Shown here: positions 27,510 through 35,621 of the stretch, piece by piece
Layout: each line of letters begins with the position of its first letter
Position numbering within the stretch: position 1 is the first letter of the stretch
Source: Nitrospira sp.
GTDB lineage: Bacteria > Nitrospirota > Nitrospiria > Nitrospirales > Nitrospiraceae
Assembly (NCBI GenBank): GCA_020697375.1
Contig: JAJFBJ010000027.1
Coordinates: 1 to 37,668, forward strand
Length of the DNA stretch: 37,668 nt
Direction: 5' to 3'
Made by a program: the position numbers and the translations under genes
Notes under the pieces: generated by a model
What the model was told of the DNA's origin: nothing
Seen by the model: only the letters and a program-made list of their open reading frames with translations
Databases searched by the model: none

Positions 27510-28826
27510 ATGACCGAGGTCACATCTTCCAGCCATGCACTCAGTCAAGCCAAGCGCTCCGAATCTCATCTTATGGCTCAATACGCCATCACCCTCGTAT
27601 TGGCGGAGTCGGTCACCTTGAAGGAGGCTACTCCGGCCATTCTACGAAGCATAGGCGAAAGTCTCGGTTGGCAACTGACCATATTCTGGAAAGTAGAAGA
27701 GCAGACGGATGTATTGCGATTTGTCAGCCTTTGGCATAACTCGAGGATCGACGCGTCTGAGTTCGTGGCAGATAGCCGGGACCAGCCTGTTCAGCAAGGC
27801 GGAGAACTTATTGACCGCGTCTGGAAAACCGGCAAGCCTTTCTGGTCTCCGGATATCGTCATGGACACCGGTTTCCGCCGGGCTTCTATAGCGGCGAACG
27901 CCGGTCTCCATGGATGGTGTGCCTTCCCGGTTCGAAAAGGAGAACGGATTTATGGCGTCATCGAGTGCTTCAGTCCTGAGATCCGTCAGCCGGATCACGA
28001 GGTGCTGCACATGATGGCGGACATCGGCATCAAAATGGGGCAATTCGTCGACCGTAAGGAGACCGAGGCGGAGCTTCGCCGATTGGAGGTGCAAGACCAG
28101 GAAGAGGCGCGGCTGGCGGAGGTAGCGCGGGTGTTGGGAGACATCGCGCACGATATCAAGAATATGCTGATGCCAGTCGTCTCTGGAGCGTCTCTGCTTG
28201 AAGACGAACTCGACGAGTGCTACGGACGCTTGGCGCAGCCGTCGGCCGCCTTGATTCGCAGCCGTGAACTGACAAAAGAGCTGGTCGAGATGATTTTGAA
28301 TGGATCCCGGCGTATTCAGCATCGGGTGGGAGAATTCGCCGATTCCATCAAAGGGCATACGCGCGCCCCACAGTTTGCTCCATGTCACATCGCCACGGTG
28401 GTGTCGAGCGTATATGCGATTCTCCGTATCCCCGCGCAGGAATGCGGCATTACCCTATACGTCGATGGGCTCGACAATCTACCAGTGATCCAAGCGGATG
28501 AGAGCCAGCTGTTCAATGCTTTTTATAATCTGGTGAACAATGCCCTGGCGGAAGTACCGCAGGATGGCTCGATCACTATCAAGGGCCGAACGAAGCGCGG
28601 TGGACGGAGTATCATGGTATCCGTCAGTGACACCGGCAAGGGAATGCCTCCCGAGGTTCGAGAGAGTCTGTTCACCTACCATGCAATCAGCCGGAAAGTC
28701 GGCGGGACCGGACTCGGAACGAAGATTGTGAAGGATGTCGTCGACGCGCATCGAGGTGAAATTACGGTTGATAGCGAACCAGGCGTTGGAACTTCGTTCC
28801 ACATCACGTTGCCGATGGGCGGATGA
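27510..28826 (+). CDS. Soluble GAF-domain histidine kinase
   Basis: 438 residues and no transmembrane helix, so cytoplasmic. N-terminal helix, then a GAF sensor (residues ~35-185: GWQLTIFWKVEEQTDVLRF, LHGWCAFPVRKGERIYGVIE), a coiled-coil linker (ETEAELRRLEVQDQEEARL), a dimerisation region with an HDIKN-type H box (LGDIAHDIKNMLMPV; phospho-His), and a C-terminal ATPase with N box (FYNLVNNALAEV), G1 (DTGKGMP) and G2 (GGTGLGTKI). No response regulator is adjacent: an orphan kinase. Start ATG follows GGAGGAAGGAG. A [2Fe-2S] ferredoxin gene ends 201 bases downstream, in the convergent direction. Confidence 0.92.
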   Translation: MTEVTSSSHALSQAKRSESHLMAQYAITLVLAESVTLKEATPAILRSIGESLGWQLTIFWKVEEQTDVLRFVSLWHNSRIDASEFVADSRDQPVQQGGELIDRVWKTGKPFWSPDIVMDTGFRRASIAANAGLHGWCAFPVRKGERIYGVIECFSPEIRQPDHEVLHMMADIGIKMGQFVDRKETEAELRRLEVQDQEEARLAEVARVLGDIAHDIKNMLMPVVSGASLLEDELDECYGRLAQPSAALIRSRELTKELVEMILNGSRRIQHRVGEFADSIKGHTRAPQFAPCHIATVVSSVYAILRIPAQECGITLYVDGLDNLPVIQADESQLFNAFYNLVNNALAEVPQDGSITIKGRTKRGGRSIMVSVSDTGKGMPPEVRESLFTYHAISRKVGGTGLGTKIVKDVVDAHRGEITVDSEPGVGTSFHITLPMGG

Positions 28827-29027
28827 ACGTAAACCAGCTCGCGAGCGTAACCATCTCACGTTGCCCGACAGAGAGGGTGACGGGGACCAGATCGAACGAG
28901 GGACCAGCGGCTTATGAGTACCAGATTTGTTGTCGGCTAGCCACGCCACAGGAGCACAAGTTGATAGTAGAGATCTTATCACCAACGCGGTCATAGCCTC
29001 ATCAGGTCCTCCATGTGACCGAATGAT

Positions 29028-29351
29028 TTACCAGACAGAGTCGGGCTTCAACTTCTCAGCGGGCTTGCCGCCTTTGATATGCTCATCCAGGATGGTAGCG
29101 ACGTCGTCTTCGGTAACCCTGGAATACCAAGTGCCTTCCGGATATACGACGACCGTCGGTCCCTGCTCACAGGGTCCAAGGCAGGACGACCCAGTGACGA
29201 GTACTTCTCCCGGCATGATGCCGCGTTGCATCAATCCTATATTGAAGGTCATGAGCAATTTATCAGACCCTTGGCCCCCACAGGAAGGCTTCGGGTGACC
29301 TGGCGGGCGGGCATTGGTACAGACGAGGATATGATATTTCGGCTTTGGCAT
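29028..29351 (-). CDS. Thioredoxin-like [2Fe-2S] ferredoxin
   Basis: 107 residues, the length of Shethna-type (NuoE-like) [2Fe-2S] proteins. Four cysteines can ligate the cluster: Cys in HILVCTNARPPGHPKPSC (two) and in GSSCLGPCEQGPTVVVYP (two). The pattern C-x12-C ... C-x3-C and the GPTVVVYPEG motif match the family. It acts as a soluble electron carrier; partner not known. Start ATG has GGAGA six bases upstream (ttGGGAGAtcagcATG). Confidence 0.9.
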   Translation of the reverse strand: MPKPKYHILVCTNARPPGHPKPSCGGQGSDKLLMTFNIGLMQRGIMPGEVLVTGSSCLGPCEQGPTVVVYPEGTWYSRVTEDDVATILDEHIKGGKPAEKLKPDSVW

Positions 29352-29522
29352 GCTGATCTCCCAAGATAGCGATGGGGTGATGACCGTCTTGCAAGGCGCT
29401 CAGTGAGGTTTATATGCATTGCGAATGCACGATGCTTTCTTCGAGTTATTCCCACTGCTTGGCTTCGTTGATGACCCAATCTACCGCACTCCGCCTGTAG
29501 ATCATCTCAGCGGTGAAGATGT

Positions 29523-29819
29523 TTAGAATTGGGGCGGGCCATGGTTTGTTTTTCTGATCTCTTCTTCTCCTTGGCAGGTGCGTTCCGCCAACATGCGCTG
29601 TCCGACACTTGCCTTCGCCGGGATTCTCGCGAGACATGCCTTCAGTGTGTCCTCTACGGCGCCCGATGCCACCTCGCTCTCCTTGTCCGTGGGAGGAAGA
29701 ATCATGGTGCCCTTCACGTGCGCTTCCTCCGCATGAGTGAAGGACGGCGACAGCGATGACGCGAGCAATAGCATTGACGGGAGAAGGATTGACCGTTTTA
29801 CCAATAGATGAGTTTTCAT
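29523..29819 (-). CDS. Small secreted two-cysteine protein (copy 1)
   Basis: 98 residues. A clear signal peptide (SILLPSMLLLASSLSPSFTHA, cleaved near AEE) is followed by a mature ~70-residue polar domain with two cysteines: SGAVEDTLKACLARIPAKAS and then VGQRMLAERTC. The core motif ED-(T/S)-L-x-AC-x-ARIP-x2-AS-(V/I)-GQRM-(L/I)-AE-x2-C recurs in the gene at 33613-33921, so the two are paralogues. The Cys pair may form one disulfide in the periplasm. Function unknown. The start is supported by a GAGG about 9 bases upstream. Confidence 0.8.
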   Translation of the reverse strand: MKTHLLVKRSILLPSMLLLASSLSPSFTHAEEAHVKGTMILPPTDKESEVASGAVEDTLKACLARIPAKASVGQRMLAERTCQGEEEIRKTNHGPPQF

Positions 29820-30239
29820 GACAGATACCTCATTGGGTGTTGGCCGCTTGTTGGCATTTCATAGTAGGCCGTTCTATGAAACGACTAGCACTTACTTGTT
29901 GAGATAGACTCGCAACGCCATACGTTCACTGGAGGACAGAAAGACATGCCTCACGACAATTGGCACGCTGAAGCTGATGTACTACAGATCAGGCCTAGCC
30001 CGTCGGTTTGACAACGAACGATCATTTACTGTCCCCTATTCATCCGCAATCGATGGCTCACACGCAGTCGATTCACTCGCAAGAGCACCTGGTTCGACGA
30101 TGATTTGGCCGCCTCTTCCGTTCAGAGTCAGCGACTTCGAGCCGGATTCAGTTCCCCGGCAAAGTGGGCTTTGCACGTCGGACCCTGTTTCGGAGTCCCA
30201 TTGTTCGAGATCCCTGTGGCCGTCGTCTGTGTGTGCAAA
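29820..30239. other. Gene-poor stretch
   Basis: No supported gene. A 21-residue frame at 29946 is preceded by GGAGG (GGAGGacagaaagacATG) but stops at once and may be a remnant. The rest lacks features; a T-rich, palindrome-free spacer lies next to the small secreted protein start. Confidence 0.35.
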
Positions 30240-30362
30240 TCATCGGTCATCCACACAGCCGAAATTGATGCATCGCGTATCCTGCAGCGCCGTTTGTTGA
30301 CCATAATCCCTGACGTTCCAGCTGTTCTGAAGCAGTAACCCGCCACATCGTGTACAGTGCAT
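30240..30362 (-). CDS. 40-aa CxxC zinc-ribbon miniprotein (copy 1)
   Basis: Start ATG 30362 is preceded by GGGAGAAC. The product is MHCTRCGG... with C-x2-C at residues 3-6 and, after about 25 residues, RCINFGCVDD (second Cys pair, C-x4-C). The arrangement resembles MHCSRCEGLM...WRCLLCGE of the gene at 34181-34393, so both belong to a family of small zinc-ribbon proteins. The longer frame to 30470 adds an unconvincing leader. Function unknown; possibly metal-dependent RNA/protein binding. Confidence 0.65.
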   Translation of the reverse strand: MHCTRCGGLLLQNSWNVRDYGQQTALQDTRCINFGCVDDR

Positions 30363-30470
30363 GGCCTGTTCTCCCATTTTTCCTATGCTGCGCCTTGAGC
30401 TGCAACCTGGCTGGTCAAAATTGCTCAGTTTGTAAATGGTGTCTAGCCCATAGTGTTCAAGGTGCGGCAT

Positions 30471-31027
30471 GGCGGAAAAAACGGGCTATATGGAACTAGT
30501 TCAGGCTCGCTATGCGCTCTTGGGGCGTATTCCAGAAGCGCAAACAAGTTGCCGTTGGGGGTCTACCGTCGACGACGAGCGACAATAACCGAAGGATGAC
30601 TGTGATGTGGTTACGGATAGGTACATGGATAGAGCTCGGTATGCACATCGGGTCGCCGGATAGAAGGGGCGAACCGCCGGATAGGTATTTGGTTCACGCT
30701 GCAGTACGGTTTGGGACGACTCAGTGGCATTACGGCCCGGCTCCTCCTAACCCGACAGCGGATCCGGTGGCCTCGCTCCAGCCGGCACCTCAGCCGACCC
30801 TGGTTCTGCATCCTGAGCCTGAGCTAGAGAGAAGGCATCTCTTGTGGCGATAGGTCCCGCCAGTCGTGTAGAAGTTGGCACCGACACCAATCAGTGGGTG
30901 GGTTTTCTTAGAAGGCTCTCACAAATTCCAGGGGAGAAAAACACGGTCACGCGAGATGAGCTCATGACGATGAAGGGCGTCATCGCGGCAGGTCACTCCA
31001 ACCATGGCAAATTAGTCTCGTCAGCCG
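30471..31027. other. Gene-poor stretch
   Basis: Open frames (e.g. 30512-30853 and 30844-31122, plus strand) have a protein-like but unrecognised composition; the first contains a Pro/Ala-rich tail (PAPPNPTADPVASLQPAPQ) and the two overlap at a GTG/TAG junction, but no Shine-Dalgarno site or family supports them. They could be remnants of a decayed gene pair. Confidence 0.35.
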
Positions 31028-31444
31028 ATGATTCTGCGACTGCTAGCGCTGTGTGCCTGTGGATCGTCCCACCTCGGGCCTGTTCCCCCGGAGCAATTCC
31101 TCGATGTATCGACGGAGGTTGACATGAATGGGCTTCCTCTCCGCTTCAAGAAAGAGGGTTTAATCGAACGGTACCAGGTCGAAGGGATGGATCCAAGCGA
31201 CCGCTCCTTCAATCGAACAGTCTTCGTCAACCGAACTGTGGGCGGGTATGCGGGGAAGGTGACCTATGAATCCTTCGCCGTGGAGGGAACCGATCAACCG
31301 ACCACCGGCGCAGCCGTCAGGTCGGTTGTTGAAAAGCTGCTCGGCTTTGGGTTCACACGATTGCGCTCACGCCTCAACTTCAAAGGGTCTCGGTACCTGG
31401 CTGAAAAAGAAACGTGGGTCGACTACGCGGACCTGCCGTCCTGA
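31028..31444 (+). CDS. Hypothetical protein, possible short-leader lipoprotein
   Basis: 138 residues. The first 11 residues (LRLLALCAC) resemble the end of a lipoprotein signal but are too short for a normal one, and an in-frame stop lies just upstream, so the N-terminus may be truncated. The body is a soluble alpha/beta domain with segments such as NRTVGGYAGKVTYESFAVEG and AVRSVVEKLLGFGFTRLRSR. No family recognised. No clear ribosome binding site. It precedes the Crp/Fnr remnants by about 70 bases. Confidence 0.55.
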   Translation: MILRLLALCACGSSHLGPVPPEQFLDVSTEVDMNGLPLRFKKEGLIERYQVEGMDPSDRSFNRTVFVNRTVGGYAGKVTYESFAVEGTDQPTTGAAVRSVVEKLLGFGFTRLRSRLNFKGSRYLAEKETWVDYADLPS

Positions 31445-31511
31445 GCTCTTAATCGCAGTGCACCCTGAGCCCAGGAATTCGCGACGGTCGTGCCAAGGCC
31501 AGCCATGAGCC

Positions 31512-31641
31512 GTTGCGGAGATCCGTACCACGGGATGATGAGTGTATTTCTTCACGAACAAGTTCGGAAGTTGGATACATCGAATACGATGGCAAGTATC
31601 ACCTCCACAGCTCATTCCTGAATGTTGTACTGCATGACTAG
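31512..31641 (+). pseudogene. C-terminal remnant of a Crp/Fnr-family regulator
   Basis: The last ~22 codons read GYIEYDGKYHLHSS then FLNVVLHD and stop at 31639-31641, the same ending as the Crp-type gene just downstream (HSSLLNVVLHD). Further up, the text corresponding to TTR-SRVSFF-NKFRKL is still recognisable (ttcttcacgaacaagttc) but needs at least two single-base corrections. No N-terminal part is present. A decayed duplicate of the adjacent gene. Confidence 0.6.
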
Positions 31642-31727
31642 CCCTTCTACTTTGTCACTGCTGATCGCTATGCAATTCTCAAAGTAGCCTTCGGCCCACC
31701 GGGAGGCATTTGTATTTCTGAGCAATA

Positions 31728-32400
31728 TTGACCACTCTCCTTTGCCTCGGCGGCATAGCCTGGAAAAAGGTATACATCCGTCAGACTTTTTTAGTCAAAG
31801 TCGGCACTGGCAGAACGTATCTCACCTCTCCGAAGAACCACACGATTTTCTCTCAAGGAGACGTCGCGAATGCCGTATTTTTTATTCAGGCCGGAAAGGT
31901 CAAGCTCAGTGTGGTACCCCGGCAGGGCAAAGAAGCGGTGCTGCGCTACTGGAGACCGGCGCGTTCTTTGGAGAATCCTGTCTCGTTGGACAATTGATTC
32001 GCACGATCACTGCAACCGCTGGAGAAGAAACCACACTCGCGCGCATCGACAAGGAAGCTATGATTCGCGCGCTGCATAAAGAGCCGACGTTTTCCGACCT
32101 GTTTATGTCCTATCTGTTATTACACAACATGCGCATCGAAGAAGGTTTGATAGGCCAACTCTTCCATTCAAGTGAGAAGCGGCTCGCGCGCGTATTGTTG
32201 TTGTTGGCCCATTTCGGGAAGGAGGGTAAGCCGGAGACGGTCATTCCGAAGATCAGTCAAGAAACGCTGGCCGAGATGATCGGCACCACGCGATCACGGG
32301 TCAGTTTCTTCATGATAAGTTCCGGAAATTGGGATTCATTGAGTACAACGGCAAGCCCCACGTCCACAGTTCCCTTCTGAATGTTGTCCTCCACGACTAA
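31728..32400 (+). pseudogene. Crp/Fnr-family transcriptional regulator gene with frameshifts
   Basis: Three reading-frame segments together give one cNMP-binding regulator. The first (31728 onward) has FLVKVGTGRT, IFSQGDVANAVFFIQAGKVKLSVV. A single missing base near 31943 would restore the expected AVL-ALLETGAFFGES, continued in the second frame through SSEKRLARVLLLLAHFG and the helix-turn-helix SQETLAEMIGTTRSRVSFFM. A second missing base at about 32315 (atgataag for atgaataag) leads to the third frame: KFRKLGFIEYNGKP then VHSSLLNVVLHD, stop at 32398-32400. The intact protein would be a ~220-residue regulator. Real decay or sequencing errors are both possible. Confidence 0.75.
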
Positions 32401-32448
32401 TTTTTCTCACTTCATACAAGTCGCTCTAGAAGGAAGGACCGACATTTA

Positions 32449-32950
32449 ATGAAAGATAAAGAGCCAGGGTCGGGAAACCGGTGGTCTATCTTCGATCGCG
32501 CCGTGAATGGACCGACCATCGGTCTGATGGAAACCCTTGATGGCTGGGGGGTACATCACCACCGGGTTTAGTTTCCTGATCATCGGCATGGTGGTTTTTG
32601 TGCATGCCTGGTACGGCTTTGCGCTCATGGTAGGGTCCAAAGCGATTCCAGCGGTCCTAACTCTAGTGCATGATCTCCTGCTGGTCATTATCCTGCTCGA
32701 ATTATTTCGCACCATCATAAATTTTCTTAAAACAAAAGTTATTACGCTGGAGCCGTTTCTCTATATCTGTGTCATAGCGTCCACCAGACGCATACTCACA
32801 ACGGGCGCCCAAATCGCTTATATGGAAGAGTTGAGAGATCAGGCATTTAACCGTTATCTGCTCGATCTCGGGGCCAATGTACTGGTCATTGTGGCTTTGG
32901 TCGGGGCGGTGTATCTCGCCCGTCGAGCAGCTCAGCCCGCGGTCGCATAA
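32449..32950 (+). pseudogene. PsiE-family membrane protein gene, frameshifted at a G run
   Basis: ATG 32449, preceded by AGGAAGGA, opens a frame reading KDKEPGSGNRWSIF...IGLMETLDGWG and then stops early. From a run of six G (32546-32551) the next frame reads YITTGFSFLIIGMVVFVHAW and continues as a four-helix membrane protein (VLTLVHDLLLVIILLELF, ICVIASTRRILTTG, VLVIVALVGAVYLARR), which matches the PsiE family of phosphate-starvation-inducible proteins. With five G the gene would give an intact 166-residue protein. It lies 48 bases after the Crp/Fnr gene. Confidence 0.7.
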
Positions 32951-33330
32951 GCGGGACAGACCTGTCTCGTTGTGACCTGTGTCCTCCACTATCAACTTCA
33001 GGCGAGTGAGCGTCATCTCAGCGGCGGGCAGCGATAGTCGATGAGAATAATTATTGCTGCATACAATCGTGCGGTTATGGAAGGTTCGGATGTCAGGCTC
33101 ATTGACTCCATCTCTGCACCACTATAGGGTGAATACATGACGCGCTAAGCCCCGTGAGGATTCTTCTCTGGCACGCTGTGCTTTCCTCGTGCGTGTGGGG
33201 TCACTACCTTCGCCGCTTTCTCGCCAACGCATCGCACTTCGCAAGTAGAGTCCCTCGGATCGCCTACGGTGCGCAGCGCTTCATTCTAGTTTTGTGTCAT
33301 CGTCGAATATGTCTAACCGGGAGGCACATT
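32951..33330. other. Gene-poor stretch
   Basis: No supported gene. Contains the promoter and ribosome binding region of the 28-aa peptide gene at its right end (GGGAGG). TGGCACG at about 33168 resembles part of a sigma-54 site, but the spacing to a second half is wrong. Confidence 0.35.
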
Positions 33331-33417
33331 ATGTATCAGATTTTGACGCTGGTGGGATTATTGCTATTCATGTGGGGTACTGCCATGTGGGCGACCAATG
33401 CTACGGATAACGCATAA
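33331..33417 (+). CDS. 28-aa single-helix membrane peptide
   Basis: ATG preceded by GGGAGG six to seven bases upstream. The peptide is one transmembrane helix (ILTLVGLLLFMWGTAMWA) plus a short polar end (TNATDNA). Too short for most gene finders. No family recognised; similar tiny peptides often regulate membrane enzymes or transporters. The spacing to the two-cysteine secreted protein gene is about 195 bases. Confidence 0.55.
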   Translation: MYQILTLVGLLLFMWGTAMWATNATDNA

Positions 33418-33612
33418 AATGCATTCGGCAAACCATCTGGCGTGAGCGCCGGTGGCGGACCCGAGCAAGAGACGACTACACCAATCCGTGGCTGATGATC
33501 CGAGCGACGCTATGAGGAGAGATTGCCTCACAAAGGAAAGCGGGAAGTTTCATGGGAGACCCTGCATGGGGAGTATGTCTAAACGTTCCATTTTTGCTCA
33601 GAGGAGAACGTC

Positions 33613-33921
33613 ATGAAAATGAATCGATATGCTATGCGGATACTCAGTGCGTTGCCCATTTTGTGCGCGGTATGGTTGGCGCCGTTGCCGGCACAGGCGG
33701 AAGACTTGCCATCGGGAAAAGGATTCGCTGAAAACGACACAGTTACTGAATCAAGAATGGCGGCCGGGGCGGCTGAAGATAGCTTGCAAGCTTGTATGGC
33801 TCGGATACCAAAAGATGCCAGTATCGGACAACGTATGATTGCCGAGCAGAGCTGTGGGCGTGATGAAAGCGAACGGAAGCCCTATGAAGTCATTCCGGAA
33901 GCAGGAAGCGTCCGCCATTAA
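33613..33921 (+). CDS. Small secreted two-cysteine protein (copy 2)
   Basis: 102 residues. Signal peptide (RILSALPILCAVWLAPLPAQA, cleavage near AQA-ED) and a mature domain with the same core as the gene at 29523-29819: AGAAEDSLQACMARIPKDAS then IGQRMIAEQSC. The two cysteines are 19 residues apart, as in copy 1. The N- and C-terminal parts differ. The start is supported by AGAGGAGA about 6 bases upstream. Function unknown. Confidence 0.8.
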   Translation: MKMNRYAMRILSALPILCAVWLAPLPAQAEDLPSGKGFAENDTVTESRMAAGAAEDSLQACMARIPKDASIGQRMIAEQSCGRDESERKPYEVIPEAGSVRH

Positions 33922-34180
33922 TATCAGGTAACATTATGCATTAGGCTTTCAGGGCCAAGACTATCGAATATGCATTTCTTCTCGTACACATGGATGATTT
34001 GTCCCTGATGGAACCTGCTGGACATCGCATGTGGGTAAACTATCAGCACCGCTGACTCAGCAGTGATTTCTCAGAAGGTAGCTCCGGAGTTTTCCCTCCA
34101 CGTTGATCTTTGAGTTGAATTGAAATCGTCCAAGCCGGCTGTGGAGGCTATCTGGACGAATTGGTCCGAAGGGGGATTGG

Positions 34181-34393
34181 ATGCATTGTTCGCGTTGCGA
34201 AGGATTAATGGTGACGGTCTGGATGGGAGATGTCCTATTTGCCGGTGCCGTAAAAGGATGGCGCTGCCTTCTGTGTGGGGAGGCTACGGATCCTGGAATT
34301 GAAGCCAATCGTAAGAACCATCCTCAACTGACTGAGGGCCGACCAAGGCTGCCGGGATCCGTTGCGGCCTGGCATGGGAAACGGAAACCCTAG
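34181..34393 (+). CDS. 70-aa CxxC zinc-ribbon miniprotein (copy 2)
   Basis: ATG after GGGGGATTGG. The product reads MHCSRCEGLMVTVWMGD (Cys pair at 3-6) and later KGWRCLLCGEATDPGIEANR, a second Cys pair. The resulting C-x2-C-x22-C-x2-C is a classic zinc ribbon. The last ~25 residues (after NRKNH) are polar and Arg/Lys-rich. Related to the 40-aa gene at 30240-30362 by the MHC-RC-GL start. Function unknown. Confidence 0.7.
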   Translation: MHCSRCEGLMVTVWMGDVLFAGAVKGWRCLLCGEATDPGIEANRKNHPQLTEGRPRLPGSVAAWHGKRKP

Positions 34394-34496
34394 GAGGCAG
34401 GCCGCTGTAGGGGCATGAGCATCGAGGTTCAATGTCTACATTGCCGAGGTTGTCGATGAACGATAGAGAGTTTGAGGTGTGTAGAAGGACGTCAAC

Positions 34497-34595
34497 ATGA
34501 GGATGTGGCGTGACATGTGGCCCGAGATCTCCGTGTTGTTGTTCCTGCTGTTTTGGACTGGTGCCCTGGGGGCCGCGTTCTTGCTCACTCAGTAG
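34497..34595 (+). CDS. 32-aa single-helix membrane peptide
   Basis: AGAAGGA lies eight bases before ATG 34497; stop TAG at 34593-34595. The peptide begins RMWRDMWPEIS, then a 20-residue helix (VLLFLLFWTGALGAAFLL) and ends TQ. Comparable in style to the 28-aa peptide at 33331. An overlapping frame (34510-34743) is less convincing. Function unknown. Confidence 0.55.
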   Translation: MRMWRDMWPEISVLLFLLFWTGALGAAFLLTQ

Positions 34596-34906
34596 ACAAG
34601 CAATGGGCAGCCTGACGTTGCGCGGAACCCACCCGCCTACCCTAGCCTTGCCCCACCGCATCTGCATGCATGTGCTACGGCCGGCGATTGCGGTCGCAAT
34701 GGAGTTTGCCATCGCTTGCTCGATGGCCGGGATGCTCGTCTAGTCTATACGACACTCTCTCGCTCGTGCTGTTTCTTGCCGTGATATTTTCGTCCTTAAG
34801 GCTTTCGGGTGCATCAACAAATTGAGCCGGTCCTGGCCCCAGGCGCTGTCTCCTGCATGCGAAGACTGTCGGTATGACTCCGTCGAGAATTGAGAAAGGA
34901 ACAGTG

Positions 34907-35086
34907 ATGCAACTGTGGTTTTATCAGAATCAATACCGAAACATGGATCGTATCGTTCGGATACTTGAAGAGGAGGGCGTACACACCATTGTGTGGATGA
35001 ATGAATTGAATAACATAGAAAAGCTAGATTTGCGCCATGAAGAATGGGAGGACTTCCATCGTAACTTTATTGGTAGCGAACCTTGA
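34907..35086 (+). CDS. 59-aa hypothetical soluble protein
   Basis: ATG 34907 with GAAAGGA eight bases upstream; the frame is open further up to 34874 but with no site. The product is acidic and helical-looking: LWFYQNQYRNMDRIVRIL, EEEGVHTIVWMNELNNIEKL, LRHEEWEDFHRNFIG. No Cys or hydrophobic helix. Not recognised. It looks like a real gene: good codon use and ribosome binding site. Confidence 0.6.
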   Translation: MQLWFYQNQYRNMDRIVRILEEEGVHTIVWMNELNNIEKLDLRHEEWEDFHRNFIGSEP

Positions 35087-35294
35087 GCGGAAGCTGAGAA
35101 ACCGATACTGCCTAGCAGGAATCTTTCTCGCCGGCACAGGGTTTGACCTGCTCACATCCCGCATACAATGTTCTCGCCAGGCCTGTCGACGCCAAAGAGA
35201 GACTTGGATGGACAATGATATCCGCAAAGGCCCTCAGAACACCCGCGGCGCCTAAACGAGCTCTCAATTGAATAGTCAGTAAGGAGAAGAACCA

Positions 35295-35621
35295 ATGAGC
35301 CTTGCGGTTCAGATAAAAAAGATCGTCGGAGTGTTGTTAGACGATGGCGATTGGCACGAGGTGCGCCCCGGCAGCATGGCAGTTAACAAATTTGAGTTGG
35401 CTGACGGAGACGACACGCTTGTCAGGGGTGGTTCCATCCCCGGGGTCTCGTGTATGGGTCTAGCGTTCAAGGAGAATGAGGGAGGCCTGATGATTGCCTG
35501 CCCCATCACGTCAGTGAAGGCGGTTCGTTATCGAGTTGAGGATTCACTCCGGTCAGGTGTTATTTCCGCTTCTCTTGCCGGCATTCCTACAAAAGAAGCC
35601 ATTCCTGTTAAGAATGTGTAA
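35295..35621 (+). CDS. 108-aa hypothetical protein
   Basis: Start ATG with AAGGAGAAG seven bases upstream. The sequence alternates strands and turns: SLAVQIKKIVGVLLDDGDWHEVRPGSM, FELADGDDTLVRGG, GLAFKENEGGLMIACPITSV. It looks like a small soluble beta domain. No signal peptide. Not recognised. About 40 bases separate it from a degenerate ORF region upstream. Confidence 0.65.
   Translation: MSLAVQIKKIVGVLLDDGDWHEVRPGSMAVNKFELADGDDTLVRGGSIPGVSCMGLAFKENEGGLMIACPITSVKAVRYRVEDSLRSGVISASLAGIPTKEAIPVKNV

Noticed and set aside
33160..33185. Possible sigma-54 promoter (TGGCACG)
   Set aside because: The downstream TTGC element is missing at the required spacing.
34510..34743. 77-codon ORF overlapping the 32-aa peptide gene
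   Set aside because: Cys/Ser/Pro-rich out-of-frame look at the start and no ribosome binding site; the shorter frame with AGAAGGA is preferred.
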